From NCBI GenBank assembly GCA_936432065.2, contig OW386286.2, forward strand, positions 279,974,088-280,038,087: a DNA stretch of 64,000 bases, written 5' to 3'. The stretch's first letter is position 1; each line of letters opens with the position of its first letter. This DNA comes from Rutpela maculata (taxonomy: Eukaryota; Arthropoda; Insecta; Coleoptera; Cerambycidae). Under the pieces are notes generated by a model that worked only from the letters and a program-made list of their open reading frames with translations, made no database searches and was not told where the DNA came from. Of this stretch, positions 36,801-51,800 are shown piece after piece. The position numbers were made by a program, and so were the translations under genes.

Positions 36801-39800
36801 TCGTTTAAAATATCCAATTTAAACATGCCCGCAGATCATATGAAAATTAAGTTCGAGTACTTACATTCCCTTTCTCAGCGGTCTTAATTTGGCCCTTATG
36901 CCCTTAAAATCCGGCCTGTCATCCGGGTTCTCTGCCCAGCACTCTTTTAAACATTCTCTAACAAAGTCGAAACTGTTCTCCAGTGCTTCAAGAGGTGGCC
37001 TAAAAATATAATTGTTTACGTATGGGGTGAAGTTTCCTTGGATTTTTCACCATTTACTCATCGGTATTGAGGAGGGAAGAGTTATTTCTTCTAATACCGA
37101 AATCGTTACAAAAAAATATACGTTTACATTAAAATATAAACAATCGACTTTACGCCCTAAAATGAAATAATAAAGTAGAAAGGTAGTTGTTTAAAAATCG
37201 CGATATTACCATGGCCAACTTAATTTTAAATAAGGAAAACTAATACAAATCTTAAGAATATAAATAAAACGTCAATATGATAAATAATGCAAACATTATT
37301 GTTAAAGGACACTGAAACTAGGTATTTTTTATAATAATATACTCAGTGATGGTAAATAAATGGACTATATAAAATTAAATAACCAGTTTTTGACCTTCAA
37401 AGATAAGATATGATTATTATTATAGGCAACTTTTAACTTTTTTACTTTATGCTATAGGGCGTAAAGTTTAACTTTACGCACTATACAGCATGCGTAAAGT
37501 ATGTACTTTACGCACGGTAGTGGAAAAAAAATTATACTATACAGAGAGTATTTTTATTTATCCTTCCACAGCCTATATCTTTTGAATTAATTGAGATATA
37601 TAGTTGCCCACAATGCTATGAGACACATAAAAAATCTCAAAGCTTTACCATGAAGGATAGAGCGGGGCATGCTTTATTTTTCTACAGCATATTAAATAAT
37701 AAATATAATGTATTACTTAATACATAAAACATCATTATTCTCATGTAAAGTATGTTCTGGCATGATTTAAATAAGAAATTAACGGAAACACGCCTGTATC
37801 AATTATAATTTCAAATTATTTTGATATAATTACGCAACTCCCTCCTAACGGTTACTATAGCAACTATAACCAGCGTTAGGTAGTAAAATATTTTAGGAGG
37901 GAGTTGCGTAATTATATCAAAATAATTTAAATTATAATTGATACAGGCGTGTTTCCGTTAATTTCTACTTTTAATCATGCCAGAATATACTGTACATGAG
38001 AATAATGATGTTTTATGTATTAAGTAATACATTATATTTATTACCTATTTAATATGCTGTAGAAAAATAAAGCATGCCCCGCTCTATCCTAAGGGGCTTC
38101 GCGGCAAAGCTTTGAGATTTTTTATGTGTCTCATAACATTGTGGGCAACTATAAGAAAACGCAAGGAACATTATTTTTTACGCATTTCTCAAGCAAGGTT
38201 TGGCGTTTTCAAAAAAATAAATAAGCATCGTTTTACATTCCAAAAATTGAAAATGGACGCCCCGAATTTCATATTTTTTTTAATATTAAAATTTTCACAC
38301 CAGATTTAAAATGACCGCCTAAATTCGACCACAACTTGGTAATAAAGTTATCCGATCAAATCGTAACTGCACTTTGTTTTTAGATTTCTCGATTTTAATA
38401 ATTTTAACTGTTTGATTTATCGTTCCCCAGAGAGTCGATGGGTAACAGAACCTCGGGGGGGGGGGAGTAGTAATTACCCCCATTACCCCCCTGCCGTAAA
38501 TTCGCGCTTGTGCACTGGAATGTAAAACGACGCTTAAATCGTCAAAAGGTAGTTTGAGAAAGGTGTAAAAAATTATGTGTCTTTCGTTTATTTGATATCT
38601 CAGGCTGTTAAGAACGAACTTAGAATCGTTAAAGTCAACAAATCGAACAAAATGCTGTTAGCCATGATAACTCTTTTGTCAAATGGGGTCGCATTTTCAC
38701 GGCAATTTTAAATCCGTTGAGGAAATTTTAATGTTTGAAAAAAGAAGTATAACCGCTTTTCAATTTTTGAAATTTAAAACGACAACACATACAGGGTGCG
38801 CCACTTAAAACTCCCAGACTTGTAACTTTTTTATTATTGAAGCGATGACCATGTTGGGCACATCAAATTGTCGACATTTTTAAAGCCTTTAAACATGCAT
38901 ACAGAGTGATTAAAGAAAATGTTTTTGAAAAAATTGTTAATGTTTTCTTATAAAGGTTTTAATTGGCTTCAATTTATGTTATTAAAGTAAAAAAAAATTA
39001 AACAATAAAAATGTTGCAATTTCCTATTTAGTAAATTTTAATATAAGTTTGTTTTTAAAAATATTTATTTCTTTTGTTTCTTGTTACTCTTTTGTTACGT
39101 TTAATATTGTTTGCGATATGTCTTTTACAAATGCATAAAATTATTATTTAAATTCTTTTCAAAGTTATTTAACAAAAAATCGGTTTGGAATCGGAATTTC
39201 TTTCTCTAAGACCAAAAGGAATTTCGAATATGACGTAACAACATACATTGAAGGTAATTAAAATCTTTATAAGAAAACATTAACGCAGTTCATGTACAGG
39301 GTGAAGTAAAAAAAAATTCAAGGAAATTAAGTTTTCTTTCTTAACAATTAAAAAAAATTAAATCACTCTGTAGACATGTTTAAATGCCTTAAAAATATCT
39401 ACAATTTGATGTGCCCAACATGGTCGTTACTTAAAAAATAAGAAAATTACAAGCCTGGAGTTTTAATTGGCGCACCCTGTATAGGCTGTGAAGACGATAA
39501 ATCAAACACATATACATCATAGTTTTATGAAAAGTTGTCAATGTCACTATTTTGATATGTCCCAGCGATTTTCCCAAAAAAATTGTGTACACTTTTATTG
39601 AATTTATCCACTTCTTCGCGAAAGCCCTGTATATAAAGAAACCGATTAAGCAAGACAAGACAAAAAAAATGTCACAAATTTCGCGGAGACAGTTTACCCT
39701 ATACTTATCCTGCTACGGCCTTTCTGCTAACCTGAACGGGCTGGCTGGGTTTGTACAGTGAATAATTTTATTCAATATCTCCGCTGCAGAAAGATCACTA

Positions 39801-42800
39801 TCCCCAAATGGACCATGACGGCTATGCAGCTCGTACAATATGATGCCGAACGAATAAACGTCACCTTTCTGAGTCCCACTGGGCTGATCCTTTGATAAAA
39901 AGGACTCGTGAAACCGTAAGAGTTCAGGAGCTCGGTATAAGAGACCTGGAACATAATTTGATTTATTATTCTTAACGTCACCTCCTCGGTTTGCAGGAAA
40001 GAATAAAGCATCAAAATTGACTTAGGATTTGACTAATACTATTACTGAATTTTTCTTTATATGCTATATTTCATAAAGATTAACTATAGAGACGTTTATT
40101 TGTAACATTGTTAAATTGTTACACATGTCAGAAAATAATATACAGGGTGTCCAGTTAGTATTCCCTCGGAAGATTGTGCAAAAACGGCTAACTTTATAAA
40201 AAAAAGACTTTCTGAACAAAATTTTCAATGTTTCATCTCTACTACAACGTAAAATTATTTTCAATTATACAAGGTGTCACAAAAACGTGTTACACAAGAA
40301 AGTATAATTTTTTTAAATGGAACACCCTGTATTCTTTTGGCGCCAGTTAAGCTTCCAAAGGTTCTGTATTACACCCTAAAATATTTTGCCAACCGGATGC
40401 AGCGTTGTCTAGCTATGATTTTTTTTTCAATTTACAAACATTTTTTTGACTTCCATATCTCCACGATTTATTAATTGTTTTTTCTGTAAATATAGGATAG
40501 GATGTTATTTGATAATGACGTATTTACTGAGAAACATTCTTGAAATAAATTATTAATACCGGGTGTCCAAAATATTTCTTTACATTTCTTGATATTTAAT
40601 TATTACTTTTCTCAATTTTTTAAAATGGAATGTCTATAATTTTTTTACATGAATGAATAAAGCATAGAATTCCCCACATTTTAGTATCATACACTTTATT
40701 TTTATTTCAAACTGTTTTTGAGATATTATTTCAAATACTTTCTGCGTAAATTGAGGTGCTGTTTATTTTAGCATTAAAATCTAGTATGGCTTTGGTCTTT
40801 TGTTTTGCGTTTGTTTTTCACTTTATGATATTTCTTTAAAGTTTTTAAGATTATCGTGATTAAGTTGAATTAATTTTGTTAAGTAATATTTAAATATATG
40901 AATTATAATTATTGTCAACAAGATTTGATATCTATGATGTATGTTATTGGTGAATGTGATGGAAATTGTTTATTGGCATCAAGAGTGTATCGTCAAAAAT
41001 ATCCCGATACAAGGTGCCTTGATGCGAGGTCTCTAGAAAATTTAAAAGAACGTTTTGAACGTACTGGAAGTGTTGAATATGAAAAGAAGGCAAGACGACC
41101 AAATGTATTAAGTGAAGAAAATGGGCTGGCTATAACTTTAGCGGTAATCGAAAATCCTACGGCAAGTGTTCAGAAGTTAAGTAGGGATTTAGAGGCCAGT
41201 AAATCTAGTGTTTCCCTGTGTCTCATAAAAATAAGTTTCACCCCCTATCGAGTACAGCTGCATCAAAAGCTTTTGGACGTGGATTTAAATCGTAGATTAA
41301 ATTTCTGTCAGTGGGCTCAAAACCAAACTGGAGAAAATGAAAAATCTTTCAAATTTATGTTGTTCACGGATGAGTCAACGTTTCATTGCAATGGATTTGT
41401 GAACAGGCACAATTTCCATTATTATGACAGAGAAAACCCTCGTGTTGTACAGAACAATCATTACCAGCACAACTGGAATTTAAATATTTAGAGAGGAATT
41501 GTACATGATTATGTTATTGGTCCTCACTTTTTAGAGGGAAATGTGAATGGAGCAGTCTTCTTGGATTTTATGCAAAATACGTTTTCACAAATGATCAAGC
41601 ATATTCCTGATTATCAAATCCAAATAATATGTAGTTACAACTGGATGGTGCACCACCAAATTTTAGTAGAAATATTCGTCAGGCCATTAATAACCAGTTT
41701 CCTGAAAGGTGGATAGGAAGAGTAGGTCTGATATTTTAATAAACTATTAAATTATATCTAATTTATTATTTTATTAAATTATGTTACGTCCCATTGCATG
41801 GCCGCCTAGGTCACCCAAACCTGACTTCAATAGATTTTTTTGTTTGGGGATTTGTGAAGTCGTCAGATGTTTATAAAGTAGAACCAACGATTCGAGAAGA
41901 TATGATGGAGAAAGGATTGGTCAGTGTTTCAATCGTATAAATGTTGATATGTTATACGTAAGGCGTTCATTTATCAAGAGACTTCAATGTTGCGTGGGTC
42001 AAAATGGTGAACATTTTGAGCAATTCTCAGGCTACTTTCAATATCGTGAAAAAAATTATTTCACAAAAACCGTTCATAGTTATTAAAACAAAGTGTATAA
42101 TATCAAAATGTGAGAAATTGTATGCGTTATTCATTCATGTAAAAAATTATATGCATTCCATTTAAAAAAATTGAGAAAGATAGTAATTAAATATCAAGAA
42201 ATGTAAACAAATATTTTGGACACCCGGTATAATAATAATTTATTTCAAAAATGTTTTTCAGTAAATAATGCATCATTATCAAATAACATCCCACATTTTC
42301 AGAAAAAACAATGAATAAATCGCGAAGATATGGCGGTCAAAATATTTATAAATTGCCAACAAAAAAAAAAACAGGAAAAAAAATAATAACTTTGCAACAC
42401 TGCATCCGATTGGCATAATATTTTAGGGCCTAATACAGGACCCTTGGAGACTTAACTGGCGCCAAAAAAATACAGGGTGTTCCATTTAAAAAATATATAC
42501 TTTCTTGTGTAACTTTGTGAAACCTTGTATAATTAAAAATCATTTTACATTGTAGTAGAGATGAAACATTGATAGTTTTGTTAAGAAAGTTTTTTTATAA
42601 AGTTAGCCGTTTTTGCACAATCTTCCGAGGGGACACTAACTGGACACCCCGTATAGGCCATAGACATTAGTTAATAACTTTTGATATTTAATTAAAAAAT
42701 ATATATAATCTTAAAACACAAATTTTTGTACAGACACTGGTTTCACAACACGTTGAACTCAAATTGAATAAATGAATAGTTGTATATGTGTTCGTGTAGG

Positions 42801-45800
42801 CCGTTTCTTATAAAGGCAATCATTTCTCTTAGATTTAAAAATTTTATTTTAAATTTTGAACTTGGGTTATATATGGGTTATATGGGTTATATCCGTCAAT
42901 CCGGTTATATCCAAAAATCACTTTCCGAAATGTCTTGGCATCATCATGTTTCAGGTTATGTAATATTATGAAAATGAGGGTCTTTCAATTTCGTTAGTTT
43001 CTCCGTATGTCTGTCGTGTGTCTGTCTGTTGACATCATATTTAAAAATCTATTTGATTAAAAAAATAATATTTGATGGGGGTTCACGTTAATGAAAAGAA
43101 AGAGGCCTGATAACTTTTAATGAAAAATATACAGGACCTACAAGAAGTAGAAAAATTACGGCTCTAGTTTATTTACTGCTTTTGTAGTTTATTGATCTAA
43201 ATTTAATCCGACTATTATTTTGTTATTTGCTATACTTCTGAAAACAGATACACGACCCAACGATTTTATTCTTTTTCTATTATGTCTACAGAGTTCGTGC
43301 TGATAATAAAATACCATTTCAGAGAAATAGAGAATCGCATAACATAAATCAAATCCTTTAGTCTTTTGTGCTTTATTGTAAGATCATCTTGATAAATTGC
43401 AATTTAAAAATATATTTCAATACTGTAATAACATTTGGTGTGATATACACTATATACAGTATATTCACGCTCAGTTTTTTAAACATAGGACAGCAAGGAA
43501 AGGTATTCTTAATAATTTTTTTAATACATTTTATCGTACGTAATGTCACTAGTGTTTAGAATTTTATTGGTAATTTTTTTTCGAAATCAGTCTGGTAATA
43601 TAAAGAGTGTAAATTGACAGTTTATTATCTACAAGGAACTATCCATTTTACATGTTTTTGGCAACATAGCTCGAAAAAATTATAGACAAAATTTAATAGC
43701 ACGAGTAAGTATATAGTTCTTCTATCAGAAATAGAAATGCAATATGGTTCTAGTGGCGCTATCTAGAACGGTATTCCAAGTAGTTTCAAAATTAAGTGAT
43801 AATGGCTTAGTTGAGCAGAAAGTTACTCACTGAAAGGTTGAATACGTTTTATGAATTGTAATGTATAGTGCATAGTTTTGATTTACCGAATTATTACCAT
43901 CATTTTGGTGATTTTACATTGATATTTACGTTTAATGTTAGTTACAGCAGTGATAATGATTTTATAACTATTGAAGGCTATGTTTAACTTGTTCCTTTAT
44001 AAGTTATAGTTCAACTTTCACATGTATTTTATATTATGAACAATTAAAATTTATTTAAAGAGTTTTGATCTTTACAATCATTTATCTAGAAAAGGAAGAA
44101 CTTTTGGGGAGAATTGCAAGAGATGAAAAATGTTTGTTTTTGATCAAAGAGAAGACAATAATTATTTCACGCTTTTTTCTCATGATCGATATGTTAAGAT
44201 TAATAATTTTCGGTACCGTAGCAATAATTTATTATTACAGCACAAACTGTGACGTATTTCCCAGTGATTTATGTAAATATATTTCCCACGGCAGAAGTGA
44301 AGTTGTATAAAACATTTGTTGATAGGTAAGACCTTCTGTCATAGCGGTAAACGATTGAATGTAAATTGGGATTCTGAACGAAATTGATTCCTGTCATAAA
44401 ATCTGCAAATCACGAAATCTTTCAATTTTCTTTCTCTCATCGACGCTTTCTACCTTCTCTTAAATTAAATAAAGAAATATGCTATCCTGTCTTCGACTCG
44501 AAACATATTAAGGAATTTACGAATTTGTTATACTGCTTGAAAAAATTTTTACGGGGTAACTACAAAAATTATTTTCCTTGTATTTCTCAAACTTGGGATA
44601 TTACGAAATTTTCCACAAGTTTGTCTTTTTTGGATATATTCTCTTATACTGGTAAGTCGATACATTCCTTTGGAGATGTAGTAGGATATGAGCTAAGGAC
44701 TAAATTTAACCCTAACATACATAGTTTTTGAGATATTTCAAGTTTTGTTTCTCAAAAAGGTAGATCTTGATGTCTTAAAAGTTAATTTTCAAAGAAAACT
44801 ACTTGACATTTTTTAAAGGTTTTTACTAGAGTACTTGTCCAACACTATAGTCATGCGTTTGGAATGAAAATTATCCGGAAATATTTCGACCATGTGAAAA
44901 TTTCAAATAAAAATTTAAAAACAAAAATCAGTTGATGAAAATTTCTATCAGTTTTTTCCAAAAATAACCAACGTAACATGTTTTAGAAACTTGCTTATTT
45001 CAATAGCTATGTAGCAAGGTACAAATGTTCAACGTACCCCGTGATCATTAAGATCTACTTTTTTAAGAAAAAAAAAATTGAAATATCTATTAAGTTTTGC
45101 ATAGTGTGTGTTAGGGCTAAATTTACTCATGTTCTATCACATCTCCAAAGGAATGTATCGAATTACCAATAACCCTGTATACAGAAACAAAATTGAATCT
45201 AGTATAAGTTATTTTAAACGCAGGATTTTACTATGGTAACTTTATATTTTCTCTTAATTATACTTCGTCGTCAAAATCTGCCAATAAGAGATACGATAAA
45301 TTTCCGATAGAAGAATAAGGCAACAGCTTATGACATTTTCAGGACAATGGAACAATATACACCCTTCTATCAAAAATAAATCTGATACGCCCCTGACAAT
45401 TTTCCTAGATTTCATAATCACAATATACAGTATGTTCGCGGATGGGCTGGTTTACAATAGGTGTAATGGATAAAATTTTTAACTTTTCGAGAAAATGTTA
45501 TTCTTTATAAAAGTTTTTGCTTATCAAAAAAATAGTGATGACGTTGAAAAAAATTATATTTTTTATACGGGGTGCTCATAAATTAGAAAAACTTAAAATT
45601 GCCTAAGGGTAAACTGATATTTTTTATTTTGGAACAAAATGTGAAATAAAAGAGTTGTTTCAAATTACATGGTCTGTCCAAATTCAAAATTTCATTTGAA
45701 TATTGCAATGTTTCGAAATAAGTAAATTTTTAGTAAAATACTTGTCGGTTTTTGTCAAATTTTCATTTAGCTAATTGTATTCGAACAAGGCGAGTAAACA

Positions 45801-48800
45801 TCAGATAAACAATTCTGAATTTATAAAAGCAACCTTCAAATATATGACTTTATTAAATATTACAATTTAAAAATGTCTCTTCCAAATTGAACTCATGTTT
45901 CCAATCGTTTCCGAATGTTGTGAACACTACTTCTAACTTCCTCAATGGAAATTGATTGCTGTCGAATTGTGCTGCTGTAACAAGGCACCTAACAATCAAA
46001 TAGGACATTACAGGAATTATACAGGATTTTCCTAAAATAGAAAAAATTAAAATTTGACAAAACCCGACAAATACACGGTGTAATCAGTTTCATGTCATTA
46101 AAAAAAAAAAACTAGAGGTGGGGAACGACTAAACGAACAAAAAACCTTATATAACATGCGGTCAAAAACCCATAGTTTTAGAAAAAAAAAATAAACAAAA
46201 ATTTCGAAAATTTTCAGTCAAATTGTTTGAGAACTGCTGGAATGTTCGGATAGGCTTTTATATTCGTGTATGTCGGCGCCTCTAACCATCAAATACGCTA
46301 ATACAGCTCTTTCAAAGTGCCGCGTTCTTTTGTTAGAGGCCGCGCGTCGACGAGGACACGAGTTGATAGTCACACTTTTTTATGGCTTTTTAAAATTAAG
46401 TAAGGTAAGGTCTTTAATGGTGCGGTATTTTAGTTTCTGTGGGCATTTTGTTAAGTACACACGTGGAAGCCGTTCGTTGTTTTGTATGTTACTTTGTTCT
46501 TTTGAATTTTGGACCACGTATTTACAGTTAAGATTTATTTTATTGACTTAATGTTCAAGTCGTTAAAGTTCTTGATTACATACAGACTCTACTTGTTCGT
46601 TCTTTTTGTGTTTGTTGTGTATTTTGAACCAAGTTTTTATTTTTATTTTCTTTATTATTTGTAAGCCGTATAATATAACTTTATATTAGTTAATAGATTA
46701 GTGTGGTATTTTAAAGTGCATATAAACCATAAAAAATGATCCTAATTTACCAAATGTGTTGAACGGAGTGCGTATGTGCCGAAAAGTGTATTAATGCAGA
46801 TGGAAGCCATTTCGAACAATTTATGTAAATCAACAAATTTATTGGTAAGTTCTAAATTTACCGAATATTTTAGTTTTCGATGACTGATAGGCAATTCGTT
46901 AAATAAATCAGATTTTTTCCTGACTTAAAATACACATAATTGTTTTCTGTTATCGTGTATCTCATACGTCTAACTCTTTATTTCCCAATGTCATGCAATA
47001 ATTATTCATTTTTTAAGCTTTTAACCCAGAACACTCATTTAGGTTACAAATGTTAATAAATCACATTTAAATCTGATAAATTATAAACAATAAAAGCTCC
47101 AATATTTTGTTCTAAATTAAAAAAACACACATGTTAAGAAATGCTGTATTTAACTTCTACGCCCACCATTTACTTTTGCAGTTCTGCAAAAATATTTGAG
47201 GCACTCATCAAAGGTGCCGCCCTCCTTCGCTTTGAACCGCCGCGCCGCGCCGGCCGGCGGAACGAGTCGGTCGGTAATCTTTGCACTTTTTTATGACAAT
47301 TTAAAAGTTGTATAATTGGGAACTGCTACACGTCCATTGACCCAGAAAGGCAGTGGTTCTCAAATGTTTCCTACCCAAATTGTTGACCTCGGTCAGTTTT
47401 TTCAAAGTGCCCCTAGGGGGAGAAGTCATAAAGGTTTTTTGTTTGTCTAGTCGGTCCCCATTACCAGTTTTTTTTTAATGACATGAAACTGAATACACCC
47501 TGTATTTTAATAAAAATTAACTTATTTCGAACATTGCAATATTCAAATGAAATTTTGAATTTGGATAGATCATACAATTTTAAACAACTTTTTCATTTCA
47601 CATTTTGTTCCAAAATCAAAAATAACACCAGTTTACTCTTACTGAATTTTAAGTTTTTGTAATTTTTGAGCACAACGTATAAAAAATATAATTTTTCTCA
47701 CAGTCATTACTATTTTTTAGGCTAGCAAAAACTTTTATAAACAATAACATTTTCTCGAAAAGTTAAAAATTTCATCCATTACACCTATTGTAAACCCCAT
47801 CCGCGGACATACCTACTATAATTTCAATGAAAAATTTTTGAAAGTTATAGTCAGGCGCTGCCGACAGCGAATACCTATTTGAACAATAAGAATAAAAATG
47901 ATTAGCCGTGCACTGAATCTCAAAGGCACTGCGTAAAAGTGAGTTGCAAAACGTTAATTAAATAGTTAGTCGCAGTCGGCCACGCCCGACAGCAACTTAA
48001 GTAATACACGCAGCTAGATTTAGGCCAAAATAATATAAAAGGCAAATGATAAATAAAATATATTGACAGGTGAAGGTTACTCACTGTAGCATTTCTCTCG
48101 AATCTTGGTGGGGTCCTTAAGAAAATGATCCTCTGCTCCTTTCTTAAATTCCCTTAGGCCGAAATCAGACAATTTCACAACCCATCTGGAATCTACTAGA
48201 CAGTTTGCCGTGTGCAAAGCACCATGAAATCTCACGGGAGAATCGTGTAAGTATATCATACCCTGAAAAAAAAAAAACACGTATTATTAACATAAAACAT
48301 ACCTGTAGTGAAATAATGAATCCTGAACATTTAACGTAAGTTCTTCAATGATACATGTTATACTTTTAACATTTTAAATTTATTTACAAAGATTTCTCCA
48401 GCTACTTAAATGGTTACGAATTAAATTGATTTTCTCTATCGATAGCTTCTGAAATATTGAAACGACATATAGGCCATGAATGAATGAAAGAATAATTTAC
48501 ACATATCTAAATACTATTTGTTAGCTATATAGTCCTTCTTTCCTAATAGTATTAGTCTAAGATCTAGTGTTCTTTTTTTTTTTAGTTATTTCATTAACAA
48601 AATAGTCCAGTCCGTTGATACTAGGAAAAATAAGAGAAATAAAATGTTTTATTGTTTGAAAATTATACGCCTAAGTTGGTTCATTTTCAGAAGCAAAAGA
48701 GTTTTCAAGGCGTAAGGGAGTGCTTCATCATCGGCTTCACCTTTAAAAATCTTCACCAATGATCGGAATTTGGGTTTAATTCCAGTGGCGCATATAAAAA

Positions 48801-51800
48801 CTTAAAGTTTGTTCTTTCTTACAGAATTAAATCGAAATTAAATATAATACGAACCTACCTTACCAGTTTCTCATTTATTTTGGCATAATAGAATACATGT
48901 ATACATATTCAGTGGCACAGCCAGAAAATTCATCTGGGGGGAGCCAATAGAATCGGCCTCTCCAGAGCATGAGGAAAACTTTTCAGAAAATTGTTGTAAA
49001 CGGATGTGTATAGATTCCTCTACTAGATAATGTTGGCATTAATTCACGCCACGCCGTGATGTTTCGCATCTTTCCACGAAATAGTTGGACTTCAAAAAAA
49101 TTTATAATCATTGACAATGTTTTATACAGGGTGTTGCATCATAAGAGGGACATAGCTTAATAGGAGGTAAAGAACATCAGTGGTAATCAGAACCTCCCAT
49201 AGAAATGTTTCATTGGGCCTTCACTACAAAGTTACAGGCTGTTTTATAATTTTTGGCAAAAACTACTTTTTGTCATTACTTTGACAGGGAATGGAATAAT
49301 GGATTCTTTAGTACAGCTAATACAGTAACAATCCTCCAGAAGTACACTTCTGTGCATTGAAATCCCGTACATCCATTTTTCGCTATAATAAATCATTCTT
49401 TATTTATTTGTCAGTATCAGCGTCATATTTTCGCAATGCCAAAATTAACTGAACATGAAAAAATTTTAATTCTCTCTGAAATTGAAGAAAGATGGTCTAT
49501 CAAAGCAGTTGCTAACCATTATCAATTGAATAAAAGTACTGTTATGAGTGTGAAGAAAAGTGGGAGGAGAAATGTAGCGTAAAGAGAAAAGACGGTTCAG
49601 GAGCAGGAGACGCTGTGTTCACGACAAATTTTCCATCATCGAGATCAACAGCTAGCCGAAGGATAGGAAAATCGGAAATAAAAAACTGTACAAGTGCCAA
49701 GAAGACCATATTAACAGAAGCAAGCCTGCATTATGTTTTGATTAAATTGTGTCTATCGCCCGTTACAGTTTTAGAACAATGTTGTGTTTACCAATGAAAA
49801 AGTTTTTCAGTTTTGTAATAATGGTCATATATTAGGTTACATTATTTACACAATAAATACAATCGCAGTTATGTGCAGCTGTATCTGTGAATTTTTCAGC
49901 GTTAACTTTTACATTTGTTACAAATCGAAATCATCCCCATCGAATGGTGTAAAAAAGTAAAAAAAACAAAAATACGTATGTTTTCCTTCTGAATTAACAT
50001 TATTAAAATACATTACAAATGGTTTACACAAGAACTTAAGGAATTGCATCAAACGCTCTGTGAAATGTCGAAACTATATAAATCTAACAATAACGAAATT
50101 ATACGAACAAGATATAAAGAACTAAAAATGATCTATAATGAAAAAATCAAACAATCAAAAATTAGTTATAATAATGATAGACTAGCCAACACCTCAAATT
50201 TACCAAAAGAAAGTTGGCGTATAATTAATGAAATAAAAAATGATTCCAACAATAAAAATCACCCACAAGAAATTATAACTAAGAATAACGAAATAATTTC
50301 AGATAGGCAACAAATGTGTAACAATTTCAATGAGTTTTTTATAGATATTGCATGTCCTAAGCCAAACTATAATCACATAATTCTCTCCCCATATGTTGAT
50401 AAATATTTCTACTTATACCCGACAACCCCTCAGGAAATAAAAACAATATTAGACAAAAGTACTATTAAACCAACACCAGGTATAGATGAAATTAATGGGA
50501 AAATTCTAACAGCAGTATCTGACATTATCTGTTCTCCACTATCTTATTTAGTAAATGAATCCTTTAAATCTGGTCAATATCCTGATTTCTTAAAACTGTC
50601 CAAGTCTGTACCAGTATTCAAAAACAAAGGATCAATTATTGAAATGAGTAACTATAGAAACATATGCCTACAGAGCCAATTAGCAAAAATTTTTGATATC
50701 AGTTATAATAATAGATTAAGTAATTTCCTAGAGTCAAACAACCTATTAGCATCATTTCAAAATGGCTTCAGAAAACACAAATCAACCCACACTGCCATCT
50801 CGGAGGTCTGCAACTTTATTTATGAATCACTAAATAATAAAACATACCCAATAACGCTATTTTTCGACTTAAGTCGAGCATTTGACACAGTGGATCACAA
50901 ACTGCTTTTAGAAAAACTAGCCAGAATTGGGGTGCGTGGTGTCGCAAATGAATGGGTGTCCAGTTATCTAAGTGAGAGAAAGCAGATTGTAGTTATTGAT
51001 AATGTTAAATCGGATCCAAAGGACGTAACCGTGGGTGTACCACAAGGTTCGGTATTAGGTCCTTTATTTTTCATAATATTCATGAATGACATATCCCAAT
51101 CGTGCACTAGTCCTAATCTGAAAGTACTCTATGCAGATGACAGTAACTTTTGTATAACGGATGATTCTATCGATCTAGCTGTTGAAAAGGCCAATACCTG
51201 TGCTGATGAATTTCATAAGTTTTGTGTAAGTCATGGTCTGTTAGTTAATATAAGTAAAACCATATATATGTCATTTTTACCTAAAACTGCAAACCACGAC
51301 TATAGTGTTCTCATAAAAATGAATCATCTCTCTGTTGAGCATGTTGATTTCACAAAGTTCTTGGGGGTGACCCTAGATCAAAAGATGACCTGGGAAAAAC
51401 ACATTAACCACACAATTTATAAATTGGGCTCAACTTGTTTTTTGATAAGACAGCTACGTAACACTGTTACGGCAGAAATATTAAGATTGGCCTATTTTGG
51501 CCTTGTTCAATCAATTCTGTCCTATGGACTTATATTCTGGGGATCATCGGCCCATTTTGAGAAGGTATTTATAATGCAGAAAAAAACTATACGCTGTATG
51601 GTCGGAGTACATCCCCGAACTCACTGCAGAGAAATATTTAAAAATCTCGGTATTCTCACTCTTCCATCCCTGTACATTTATTTGTTGATCTTAAATACAA
51701 AGAAGCATGAACATTTATTAACTAGAAATAGGTCAGTACATGCCCATGACACACGCAATAAAAATAATTTACATCTACCATTTTCGAGACTTTCTGTTGG

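Larger units (their letters stand above)
40143..42651. mobile_element. TA-flanked fold-back MITE split at its centre by a mariner copy
   Basis: TA-CAGGGTGTCCAGTTAGTATT on the left, CTAACTGGACACCCCG-TA on the right. Paired arms include cggctaactttataaaaaa, ctggcgccagttaag-like and catcattatcaaataacatcc blocks. The arms meet at ...ttgaaataaattattaaTA and TAtaataataatttatttcaa, with the mariner element between. Confidence 0.9.
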
